Position numbers and translations under genes: made by a program
NCBI GenBank assembly: GCA_964591175.1
Contig: CAZQAF010000074.1
Span: forward strand, 1 to 17,779
Direction of reading: 5' to 3'
From: UBA11574 sp964591175
GTDB taxonomy: Bacteria > Desulfobacterota > Desulfobacteria > Desulfobacterales > UBA11574
DNA: 17,779 nt
Shown: one piece after another, positions 1 to 6,992 of the stretch
Numbering within the stretch: the stretch's first letter is position 1
Layout of the letters: each line of letters begins with the position of its first letter
Notes under the pieces: model-generated
Told to the model about the DNA's origin: nothing
What the model saw: the letters and a program-made list of their open reading frames with translations, nothing else
The model's database searches: none

Positions 1-3
1 ATA

Positions 4-735
4 TTATCTGTCTTTTTCAGGAGGTTTTAATTTCATTCCGAAGATATAGATAAACGCCATCCCGATCATGCCGATCAATCCGGCTCTTCTCATATCTTCG
101 AGGCTTGCATAGCTGGATACATAGCGGTAAAAGACATATCGCGGATCGAGTTGAGTCGCTTTGTTGAGATCGGCACTGGCCAACGCCTTCCTGCCTAATG
201 CTTGATACGCTTTGCCTCGTGTCCTGTAAACATCGGACAATATTCGCTGATCGCTTTCAAGGGCAATGGCCTTGGTGGCATCCTGAATCGCTTCATCCAG
301 TTGACCGTTCAACCGTAAGGCTTCCGCCCGGTAGCTCAGCGCAGCGGCCATTTCAGGTTTCAACTCGAGGGCTTTGTCAAAATTGACAATGGCTTTTGGG
401 TAGTTTCCGATTTTGAGATACCCCATCCCCAGCATCTGGTAGGCATTGGCTTTATTGGGAACCAGATGGATATAATGGGAAAAATCCTGGATGACCTTGT
501 CCCATTTTTCCTGAAAATAATAATTCAGTCCGCGTTCTTCGTAGGCCGGCGCAAACCCGGGATTCAACTCCAGGGCCTTGGTGAAATAATGGATCTTTTT
601 ATAGGCAAATGAGGTTTTCATTCCCAGGTTGAAATAATGGGCGGCATTGCCTTCAAAAGCGTAGGCCTGGGGCACCTGTTTGGACCACAGGGCGGTCATC
701 AAGAGTGTAAGCAAGCAGATGGTTATTTTTTTCAT
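4..735 (-). CDS. TPR-repeat protein with signal peptide and C-terminal membrane helix
   Basis: A 243-residue protein of unknown specific role, probably exposed on the periplasmic side of the inner membrane as a protein-protein interaction scaffold. Residues 1-27 form a signal peptide (MKK, hydrophobic core, cut near AYA-FEG). Residues about 30-200 are consecutive TPR-like helix pairs, with recurring patterns such as KALELNP and AYEERGLNYY, then MLGMGYLKIGNYPKAI and KALELKP. A hydrophobic helix (AGLIGMIGMAFIYIFGM) followed by a charged tail anchors the C-terminus. The ATG is preceded by AGAAGAGAG, a usable ribosome binding site. It is a clear paralog of the TPR gene at 3714-4469, which has the same signal, repeats and anchor, and the two flank a copper ATPase on the same strand. 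A 434-bp gap separates it from that ATPase, so it may have its own promoter. Fold assignment is firm; a link to metal handling is inferred from position only. Confidence 0.85.
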   Translation of the reverse strand: MKKITICLLTLLMTALWSKQVPQAYAFEGNAAHYFNLGMKTSFAYKKIHYFTKALELNPGFAPAYEERGLNYYFQEKWDKVIQDFSHYIHLVPNKANAYQMLGMGYLKIGNYPKAIVNFDKALELKPEMAAALSYRAEALRLNGQLDEAIQDATKAIALESDQRILSDVYRTRGKAYQALGRKALASADLNKATQLDPRYVFYRYVSSYASLEDMRRAGLIGMIGMAFIYIFGMKLKPPEKDR

Positions 736-1169
736 GTTCTTATCTCTCTTCTAATGTATTTTTACAAAATTGTTCTTACGAAATGATCAATTTAATACCT
801 GGACACGGTCAGCAGTGTTTTTGAGAATGTTAGCCGAAAGATATGTTGGAGCATGCGTATCACTGTCGATCCGACAGCGCACCGGACATTTAATTCGACT
901 TTTTCCTAACATATGGCACGGTTTCCGGTTTGCAAGATTTAGCATCAAATTTTTATCAATGTTTATCCAGGTCGTATCGCTAATCACCGCTAAATATAGC
1001 ATTAGCAAATATCGTTCCAAAAAGAAGCTGGTGAAAACTTAATTTTATTCATCGTTTCATCCGGTTGTCTTTTTGAATGGTCGAGAATTCAGAATGTGAA
1101 AGAGGGCATCGGTAAAAATCGGATACAAATATTTTACAGTTTGTAAAGAATTTTGACGTTACTTCCGCG
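736..1169. other. Intergenic region, no convincing gene
   Basis: This 434-bp stretch separates the TPR gene (minus) from the copper ATPase (minus). Open frames on both strands here lack ribosome binding sites and protein-like composition. A short perfect inverted repeat, CTGTCG-ATC-CGACAG, lies at 863-877 and could be an operator or a small hairpin. No intrinsic terminator with a T tract was seen after the ATPase stop codon. TGGCAC near 913 is not followed by TTGC at sigma-54 spacing. Confidence 0.5.
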
Positions 1170-3635
1170 CTATTCTATATCTGCACGATACAACCGAAGA
1201 CTGTTGGAAACCACCGAGATGCTGCTGAAAGACATGGCCAGGGCCGCTAAAATAGGGTGAAGCTGTTTTAGAAAAAACGGAACATCAGGAAAAGGTGCAA
1301 GAATACCGGCGGCAACGGGAATAAGGACGATGTTGTAAATAAATGCAAAAAACAGGTTCTGCCTGATGGTGGCCATGGTGGCGCGACTGATTCGGATGGC
1401 CCTGGATACGCCGATCAAACTCCCGCCGGACAAGATGACATCTGCAGTTTCGATGGCAACATCCGTTCCGGTTCCGATGGCCATTCCAATATCGGCCTGA
1501 GCCAGGGCCGGCGCGTCGTTGATCCCGTCTCCCACCATGCCGGTTTTTTCGCCTTTTTCCTGAAGCGCTTTGATTTTGGATGACTTTTCTTCGGGACGGA
1601 CCTCGGCGAAAATTTCATCGATGTTGACTTCCGAGGCAATGGCCCGGGCGGTCTGATAGTTGTCTCCGGTGAGCATGACCACTTTGAGGTGTTGTGCATG
1701 AAGCTGTTCAACAGCCTCTTTTGATTCCGGTTTTAGCGTGTCCGACACTGCTACGAGACCGCACAATTGATCTTCCTTTACCAGAACCATCACCGTTTTT
1801 CCCTGGGCCTGGAGTGCATCGATGGTGTTTTTGGCAAGTTCCATGTCGATGTCTGACGCGTGAAACCACTTGGGTTTTCCCATTTTTACCCATTCACCCT
1901 GGATTTTGGCTTCGACGCCGAAACCTCGCTGTGCCCTGAAATTTTCAGGTTCCCAAAGATCGATGCCCCTTGTTTTTGCTTCTTTGACGATGGCTTTTCC
2001 CAAGGGGTGTTCCGAACCCTGCTCCACGGAAGCCGCGATCCTCAATAACTGGTCGTTGTTTTCTAAAGCGGAATCAAAGGAGACAATATCGACCACGGCA
2101 GGTTTACCCATGGTAATGGTTCCGGTCTTGTCGAGAACGATGGTGTTGAGCTTCGTTGCGGTTTCAAGGGCTTCGCTTCTTTTAAAGAGAACCCCTTTTT
2201 CGGCGCCTTTGCCTGTTCCGGCCATAATCGCCGTGGGTGTAGCAAGACCGAGGGCGCAGGGACATGCAATGACCAGCACCGCCACCAGGCGGATCATCGC
2301 CGGCACGAATTCTCCGGTAATGCCCCACCATAATCCAAAGGTAACAAAGGCGATGGCAATCACACCGGGAACAAAGACGGCCGCCACCCGGTCTGCGACG
2401 GCCTGAATGGGGGCCTTGCTCCCCTGGGCTTCCTGAACCAGTTTGATAATCTGCGCCAAGGCGGTTTCCTTTCCCACGCGGGTGGCCTCAAACTTTAAAA
2501 GCCCCTCCCCGTTGATGGTACCGCCGACAACAAGATCTTGGAGCTGTTTGTCCACCGGAATCGGTTCGCCGCTGAGCATCGACTCGTCCACCGAAGATTC
2601 TCCGTCGTAAATAATGCCGTCCACTGGAATTCGCTCGCCCGGCCGAACGATTACCCGGTCGCCCGTCCGGACCCGGGATAAAGGAATCTCTTGTTCCTTG
2701 CCGTTTTGAACAATGGTTGCGGTCTTGGGCTGGAGTCCGATCAGTTTTCGGATGGCGCCGCCGGTTTTGCCTTTGGTTCGGACTTCGATCATTTTCCCCA
2801 GTTTGATCAAGGTAATAATGACCGCCGAGGTCTCAAAATAGACATGTTCCCCGAATATCGGGAAAAAAAGAACCGATATCGAATAAAAGTATGCAATGGA
2901 TGAGCCCATGGCTACGAGAACATCCATATTGGCGCTCTTATTTTTAAGGCTTTTAAAACCATTTACATAATAATCCCACCCGGTGTAGAACTGCACCGGT
3001 GTAGCAAGAGCCAGAAAAAACCAGTTCACCCAAAGCGCATGGCTCCAGGCGCCGATAAGGCTGAAATCCCGCATCATGCTCATGATAAACAAGGGCAGGG
3101 AAAACACCACGCCGACGATAAATTTACGGGTTTGATCTTGGATTTCGGCCCGGCGTGCGGTTTGTTCCGCATCTTCAGATTCCATGGCATCATCCGGAAG
3201 TATGGCGCCGTAACCGGCCTTTTCAATGGCCGATACAATATCGTCGATGCCGGAAACCCCGGGGACATATTCCACGGATACCCGTTCCGTGGCAAAGTTC
3301 ACGGCTGCCTGAACAACACCGGAGACTTTTTTGTTTAATGCCCTTTCGATGTTTGCCGCACAGTTGGCGCAGGTCATTCCGGTTACCGGCAATTCTGTTG
3401 TGGCGGTGGCAACGGCGTAACCCGAGCCCTGAATGTTTTGAACGACGTCTTTGACGTGAAGCTGTTTTGGATCAAATGCGACAACCGCCTGTTCAGCCGC
3501 AAAATTGACATTGGTGGTTTGAACCCCTTCAAGTCTGGTTAACCCTCTTTCAATGTTTGCCGCACAGTTGGCGCAGGTCATCCCGGTTACCGGCAATGTA
3601 ATGGTTTGTTCCGTCACGAGATCTTCGTCCCCCAT
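1170..3635 (-). CDS. copA: Cu+-exporting P1B-type ATPase (CopA-like)
   Basis: An inner-membrane ATPase expected to pump Cu+ out of the cytoplasm. From the ATG at 3635 it has 821 residues. Two N-terminal HMA domains carry GMTCANC copper sites (C21/C24 and C89/C92). The transport motif CPC is at 458-460 in VIACPCALG, the phosphorylated aspartate is in DKTGT at 502, SEHPLG marks the nucleotide-binding domain, and GDGIND is at 702. The Cu+ subgroup residues are present: N-x6-YN-x4-P in membrane helix 7 and M-x2-SS in helix 8. Its length is usual for the family. The start is uncertain. The frame opens at GTG 3644, and no good ribosome site precedes it or the ATG at 3635. GTG 3617 has GGGGGA 10 nt upstream and would begin immediately before the first HMA domain. 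It probably follows the upstream TPR gene, 78 bp away, in one transcript. Confidence 0.95.
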   Translation of the reverse strand: MGDEDLVTEQTITLPVTGMTCANCAANIERGLTRLEGVQTTNVNFAAEQAVVAFDPKQLHVKDVVQNIQGSGYAVATATTELPVTGMTCANCAANIERALNKKVSGVVQAAVNFATERVSVEYVPGVSGIDDIVSAIEKAGYGAILPDDAMESEDAEQTARRAEIQDQTRKFIVGVVFSLPLFIMSMMRDFSLIGAWSHALWVNWFFLALATPVQFYTGWDYYVNGFKSLKNKSANMDVLVAMGSSIAYFYSISVLFFPIFGEHVYFETSAVIITLIKLGKMIEVRTKGKTGGAIRKLIGLQPKTATIVQNGKEQEIPLSRVRTGDRVIVRPGERIPVDGIIYDGESSVDESMLSGEPIPVDKQLQDLVVGGTINGEGLLKFEATRVGKETALAQIIKLVQEAQGSKAPIQAVADRVAAVFVPGVIAIAFVTFGLWWGITGEFVPAMIRLVAVLVIACPCALGLATPTAIMAGTGKGAEKGVLFKRSEALETATKLNTIVLDKTGTITMGKPAVVDIVSFDSALENNDQLLRIAASVEQGSEHPLGKAIVKEAKTRGIDLWEPENFRAQRGFGVEAKIQGEWVKMGKPKWFHASDIDMELAKNTIDALQAQGKTVMVLVKEDQLCGLVAVSDTLKPESKEAVEQLHAQHLKVVMLTGDNYQTARAIASEVNIDEIFAEVRPEEKSSKIKALQEKGEKTGMVGDGINDAPALAQADIGMAIGTGTDVAIETADVILSGGSLIGVSRAIRISRATMATIRQNLFFAFIYNIVLIPVAAGILAPFPDVPFFLKQLHPILAALAMSFSSISVVSNSLRLYRADIE

Positions 3636-3713
3636 TCGATTCACGGGTTATATGTAAGAATTTAATTTATCTTAATCGGTAAAAATTTTGTTGTTCACCG
3701 AGTAAACGAATTG

Positions 3714-4469
3714 TCAGGAATCTTTATTTTTATTGTCCTTTCTAGGCGGCGGCAGCGTCAGTTTAAAAATCAGCACAAACGCGATGGCAATCATGCCGGC
3801 GGCTCCCATCCATCCAATGCCTTTCACACTGCCTGACCGGCCGGCGGAATCTGCAAGATATTCGGTGGTAGTAAAATATTCATAGATATCATATGCCGGA
3901 TCCATGTTCACCGCTTTTTTTAAATCAGCCTCGGCTTTTTCCTTCTCTCCAAGTGCCTTGTAAGCCTTGGATCGTGTCGAATACGCTTTGCCGATGACCC
4001 GTTTTTTACCGCCGATTTCAATGGCACGGGTGGCGTCCCGAACTGCAAGGTCCAACATTCCCATGAAACGATAGGCTTCCGCGCGATATCCATATGGCTT
4101 AGCAAACTCAGGTTTCAATTCAATGGCTCGAGTCAAGTTGGACACTGCCGGATTATAATTGTTTTTTTTAAGATATGCCACCCCCAGCATGGTGTATCCA
4201 TTTGCATCGTCAGGGCTCAACTCGATAACTTTCAGAAAATCACGAATCGTTTTCGTGTAATGTCCCTGAAAATAGTAGAGCATCCCCCGTTCTTCATAGG
4301 CGGAAGACAACTCAGGATTCAATTCAATGGCTCTGGTAAAATAGTTGATTTTGGTATTCGCCAGATTGCTGTCCAGACCCAATTTAAAAAAATGCTCGGC
4401 ATTATATCCCCAGGCCGGTACTGCGACATAACAGGCCAAAACAGCAATCGCCGTTAATAATTTTTTCAT
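3714..4469 (-). CDS. TPR-repeat protein with signal peptide and C-terminal membrane helix (paralog)
   Basis: A 251-residue paralog of the TPR protein at 4-735. A signal peptide covers residues 1-21 (MKKLLTAIAVLACY...AWG, then YNAEHFFKLG). TPR units follow to about residue 200, with repeated RAIELNP, KVIELSP and RAIELKP helix ends. A Gly-rich hydrophobic anchor comes next (GWMGAAGMIAIAFVLIFKL), and the tail is basic and proline-rich. The two paralogs keep identical phrases such as AYEERG, YYFQ and YRAEA, so they are a duplication that now brackets the copper ATPase. It lies 78 bp upstream of the ATPase on the same strand with no visible terminator between, so co-transcription is likely. Role unknown; a scaffold or assembly factor for a membrane metal system is a guess from position. 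Confidence 0.85.
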   Translation of the reverse strand: MKKLLTAIAVLACYVAVPAWGYNAEHFFKLGLDSNLANTKINYFTRAIELNPELSSAYEERGMLYYFQGHYTKTIRDFLKVIELSPDDANGYTMLGVAYLKKNNYNPAVSNLTRAIELKPEFAKPYGYRAEAYRFMGMLDLAVRDATRAIEIGGKKRVIGKAYSTRSKAYKALGEKEKAEADLKKAVNMDPAYDIYEYFTTTEYLADSAGRSGSVKGIGWMGAAGMIAIAFVLIFKLTLPPPRKDNKNKDS

Positions 4470-4566
4470 GAAGCCCCCGCATCTTTCCTAAGGCATATAC
4501 CCGTTGAAAGCATTTATCTAAACTCTCGAAATGCCATATCAATCATTTATTTTCAAGGCTGAGTTT

Positions 4567-4599
4567 AGTACAAAGTGGTACTTTTTAAAAGGTTGTCAA
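4567..4599 (-). promoter_or_regulatory. Possible promoter with MerR-like hyphenated palindrome upstream of the TPR-copA unit
   Basis: Read on the minus strand, a perfect -35 hexamer TTGACA (4599-4594) is followed by AGTAC-N6-GTACT (4582-4567), about 100 bp before the TPR start codon. MerR-family activators bind paired GTAC-type half sites inside overlong promoter spacers. Here the half sites are 6 rather than 4 bases apart and no clear -10 hexamer stands at 19-20 bp. The match is therefore suggestive only. Confidence 0.25.
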
Positions 4600-4665
4600 G
4601 ATCCAGGCTCAAAATTATAATTCCATTCAGACGGGTAACGGACGAGGAGACAAAACAAAGACGGG

Positions 4666-5110
4666 TCAGTATTCATTTCCCGGGCTGACGGCACATCGGA
4701 AGCCGACGTCGGAGAAAGCTTCCCATGGATACCGGAAATTTTTAAAGGGTTGGTCGGGACGCTGCGACGCGGCCACCACCAAGCTCGGGTAGAAAATATT
4801 CTCTTTAGACGAATCTGCATAGATGCTTTCTTGTCCCGGATGCTTCGCATTTTTGCTTTCGGTCTTGAGTTCTCCAACGGGTGGTTTCGGTTTCTTCGGT
4901 ATCGTCTTTGAAAGATTTGAGCATTTCCTGAGAAATAACCTTTATGGCCACATCCCGTTTCAGGTTCAATTGGTGGGCGCGGTAGACTTCTCCCATGGCG
5001 CCTTTACTGATGAATTCGATGATTACCCATTTCTCGTTGAGAACATAACCGGTTTTGAAAATTCGAGTGGATTGTGAAGAAAGATTATCCATAATAATTT
5101 CAAAAAGCAT
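4666..5110 (-). pseudogene. Ser/Thr protein kinase fused to SUMF1/FGE-like domain, internally deleted
   Basis: Only the ends of a larger gene remain. The first frame (from ATG 5110) encodes the start of a Hanks-type kinase N-lobe: the glycine-rich loop KGAMGEVYRAH at residues 36-46 and the ATP-binding lysine in VAIK (K57). It stops being kinase-like after KSFKDD. No HRD or DFG motif follows. From about 4905 downward the minus-strand frame shifted by +1 reads a Lys/Pro linker (PKKPKPPVGE). It then reads ENIFYPSLVV, FRYPWEAFSDVGFRCAV and a TGA at 4666-4668, which matches the usual C-terminus of formylglycine-generating-enzyme-like (SUMF1) domains. Kinase-SUMF1 fusions are known in deltaproteobacteria. 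The missing middle would be several hundred residues. The gene cannot make an active kinase. Assembly error is the alternative to a true deletion. Confidence 0.75.
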
Positions 5111-5140
5111 TTAATCGGTGAGCTGTCAATTTTACTTGTG

Positions 5141-5971
5141 TTAATCCACCATGCAGACATCGCATGTTACCGAGCGGTCGCTGCCTTTTGTCAAGTCAAG
5201 GTCTGTAATGGTGCCGGGTGAATTCATTTCTTTGAGATACCTCAATAGGATGCGCAGGATCTGTTTTTGACGAAAAATTTCCCCTGGAAAAGCGATGGGG
5301 TGTCCGAGCGGTAAACCCGTGTAAACGGTCCGCGGCGGCAACACCTTTTGGCTGATGTTTTTGGACAGGCTTATGGATATGGTGGCGATTCCTGATGCTT
5401 CTATGGCCCGCTGGATCAGCCCCACGGACTGATTACAAATCCCTCAGGCAGGCGTTAAAATCACGATATCGACGTTATCCGATGTTAATGCCGCTGCCAC
5501 GCGTGGCGCGGTTTCTTTCATGAGCGTTTGAATATGATGCTGCATGATGTGTCCCATGAAAGAAAAGTGTCGATAGTTGACTTGGCCGATTTCTTTGGAT
5601 TGCGCCAGTTCCTGAACCCGTTCTATCGGAAAGACAATATTGACATCTTGATCGGCATCGGCATGGTCGTAGTAATTATGCGTAATTGTTAAATCTGCAG
5701 GTTTTGTGTCTGCCGGAATTTCTCTAAATGTCGGGTCACCTGCAGGGTTTTTCATATCAAATGGTTTTTGAGACGCAAGATGTACGCCCGCGGTGGTCAC
5801 CAAAGCCAGGCGGCAAGTTGATATGTCTTTTTCAAATTGAGTCCATGGCGTATCGGAGAATTCTATGAATTTTGAACGATGCGCCCATTTTCGGACCAAC
5901 GACGGATATTTTGTTAGCAATTTGGCGATAAGCCTGTTTTTATTGTCTTTGAAGTTGAATTTGATGCTCAT
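5141..5971 (-). CDS. Selenoprotein of the glycine/betaine/sarcosine/D-proline reductase B family (in-frame UGA = Sec)
   Basis: One 276-residue protein, not two ORFs. The frame from ATG 5971 reads ...DIVILTPA, meets TGA at 5446-5444 (codon 176), and continues in the same frame as GICNQSVGLIQRAIEASG to TAA at 5141. The UGA falls at the first position of a U-x-x-C redox motif (Sec-G-I-C), where this family carries selenocysteine. The following IQRAIE helix and the later PLGHPIAFPGE segment also fit the family. GrdB proper is longer (over 400 residues); this size is closer to PrdB and to the short homologs found in proteobacteria, so the substrate is unknown. A SECIS-like hairpin lies just after the UGA. 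The extreme C-terminus has a second thiol pair, TCDVC. AAGGA lies unusually close to the start codon. No selA, selB, selC or reductase partner is in the window. The neighbours give no pathway. Confidence 0.88.
5415..5433 (-). promoter_or_regulatory. Bacterial SECIS-like hairpin in the coding sequence
   Basis: On the minus strand, ATCAGTCC-GTG-GGGCTGAT folds into an 8-bp stem (one T-G pair) with a GTG loop. It starts 10 nt after the UGA codon. Bacterial SECIS elements lie inside the reading frame about 11 nt after UGA and show a GU in the apical loop for SelB, so position and loop both fit. The hairpin is seen directly; SelB binding is inferred. Confidence 0.7.
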
Positions 5972-6327
5972 TTCCTTTTTCTTTTGATAGATTTACAACA
6001 TTCATGGATTCTTAAAAAGTCCGATTCATGAAGTATTTGGTGTTTAGCGTCTAATGTTTTAACTGAAAAATATATTTTAATACCAAATTATTAGAATATC
6101 AAACACGAAACACGAAAAAATAAACACACTCATATAATAGCCATTCTTTTTGACTTTTTACAAGACGATCAACTTTGATCCGTATATGTTTTAGAGCAAA
6201 TCATATGCCGATATCATCGCTTAAAAAAAGTTATGGCTAACCGTTTGAATAAATGAAGATAAATATCCGCAACAAATTTATCACCAAAGCAAAATGAGAC
6301 CTTCGAGAGTATGGTAAGAAGGCGGGG

Positions 6328-6344
6328 TGGATAGAAAGTATCCA
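6328..6344. promoter_or_regulatory. Palindromic upstream activator site, copy 1
   Basis: TGGATA-GAAAG-TATCCA is a perfect inverted repeat with 6-bp arms. It lies about 173 bp before the -12 element of the sigma-54 promoter at 6496-6511. The same motif recurs at 6369, 10160 and 16305. The distance suits a binding site for a sigma-54 enhancer-binding protein. Confidence 0.6.
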
Positions 6345-6368
6345 TATTTTCAGGCGAAATCGGGCCAA

Positions 6369-6387
6369 ATGGATAAAAAATACCCAT
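6369..6387. promoter_or_regulatory. Palindromic upstream activator site, copy 2
   Basis: ATGGATA-AAAAA-TACCCAT has 7-bp arms with one mismatch. Its centre is 42 bp from the centre of copy 1, which is four turns of the helix, so both would face the same side of the DNA. That is typical of paired enhancer sites. Confidence 0.55.
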
Positions 6388-6495
6388 TTCCCGAACGACA
6401 ACAACGAGCACCGGGCTCGACACTCGTGAAATTTATCCATATATTTATTGGCATCGGCAGCTCACAACGCTTCGCGGGATTATATTAAAGCGCAG

Positions 6496-6511
6496 TGGCA
6501 CAAAGATTGCT
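6496..6511 (+). promoter_or_regulatory. Sigma-54 (-24/-12) promoter of the SHOCT gene
   Basis: TGGCAC-AAAGA-TTGCT matches the sigma-54 consensus TGGCAC-N5-TTGCW exactly, including spacing. Transcription would start near 6522, giving a leader of about 50 nt before the ATG at 6573. Two palindromic sites lie upstream at enhancer distance. Confidence 0.8.
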
Positions 6512-6572
6512 CTATCACGATATCAATCTCGATGTTAATTTTATCGGGGGTTAAAATATCAGGAGGTGTAAA

Positions 6573-6950
6573 ATGAAACCCGTAAAAACGCTATTCATCT
6601 ATATTACGGCATTCGTGCCGTTTTTTTCGATCCTATTAACCGGGACACCGGCACTCGCCCAGCCGGGCGGCTACGGAGGGTATGGCGGATATGGCGGATG
6701 GGGAATGGGATCCGGGATGATGGGCGGCTATGGTATGGGATGGTTTGGCGGCATATTAATGATCGTCTTTTGGATTCTGATTATTGTGGGACTGGTATTT
6801 CTTATCAAGTGGCTGATTCAGTCTACCGGCCATAATAAAACGACCGGGAGCGGCGGAAACCGTTCCCTTGAAATTTTGAAAGAACGCTATGCCAGGGGAG
6901 AGATCGATAAAGAAGAGTTTGAGACGAAAAAGAAAGATCTGTCACGATAG
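6573..6950 (+). CDS. Gly/Met-rich membrane protein with SHOCT domain
   Basis: A 125-residue inner-membrane protein of unknown function. An N-terminal signal or helix (residues 1-29, ending PALAQ) is followed by an exported Gly/Tyr/Met stretch of GGYGGYGG units and MGSGMMGGYGMG. Such methionine clusters can bind Cu+. One transmembrane helix follows (about 59-85, ILMIVFWILIIVGLVFLIKW). The C-terminal SHOCT domain (about 97-123) carries the classic LKERYARGEIDKEEFE signature. SHOCT is a short helical module found at the ends of many bacterial membrane proteins. AGGAGGTG sits ideally before the ATG. A perfect sigma-54 promoter and two palindromic activator sites lie upstream, so it is probably induced by envelope or metal stress. 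Similar Gly/Met sequences recur in the genes at 14423-17779. Metal binding is inferred from composition. Confidence 0.88.
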   Translation: MKPVKTLFIYITAFVPFFSILLTGTPALAQPGGYGGYGGYGGWGMGSGMMGGYGMGWFGGILMIVFWILIIVGLVFLIKWLIQSTGHNKTTGSGGNRSLEILKERYARGEIDKEEFETKKKDLSR

Positions 6951-6992
6951 TTTTTATGAATCATCAATAACCATTCCATATCCGGGATCGTC

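Larger units (their letters stand above)
5972..6572. other. Divergent intergenic region carrying regulatory sites
   Basis: About 600 AT-rich bases lie between the selenoprotein start (minus) and the SHOCT gene (plus). No credible gene is seen: the short minus-strand frames at 6214-6440 read through the regulatory repeats. The right half holds two copies of a hyphenated palindrome and a sigma-54 promoter, listed separately, plus a lone TATCCAT half site at 6434-6440. Confidence 0.6.

Noticed and set aside
913..935. TGGCAC followed by TTGC as a sigma-54 promoter
   Set aside because: The two boxes are about 10 bp apart instead of 5, and no gene follows on that strand.
770..1042. 90-residue plus-strand frame in the gap before copA
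   Set aside because: It starts at TTG, has no ribosome site and no protein-like pattern.
5141..5425. Separate gene downstream of the selenocysteine codon
   Set aside because: It is in the same frame as the upstream part, starts inside a conserved helix and lacks its own ribosome site, so it is the C-terminal part of the selenoprotein.
6214..6440. Overlapping minus-strand frames before the SHOCT gene
   Set aside because: They run through the palindromic sites and have no ribosome site or family resemblance.
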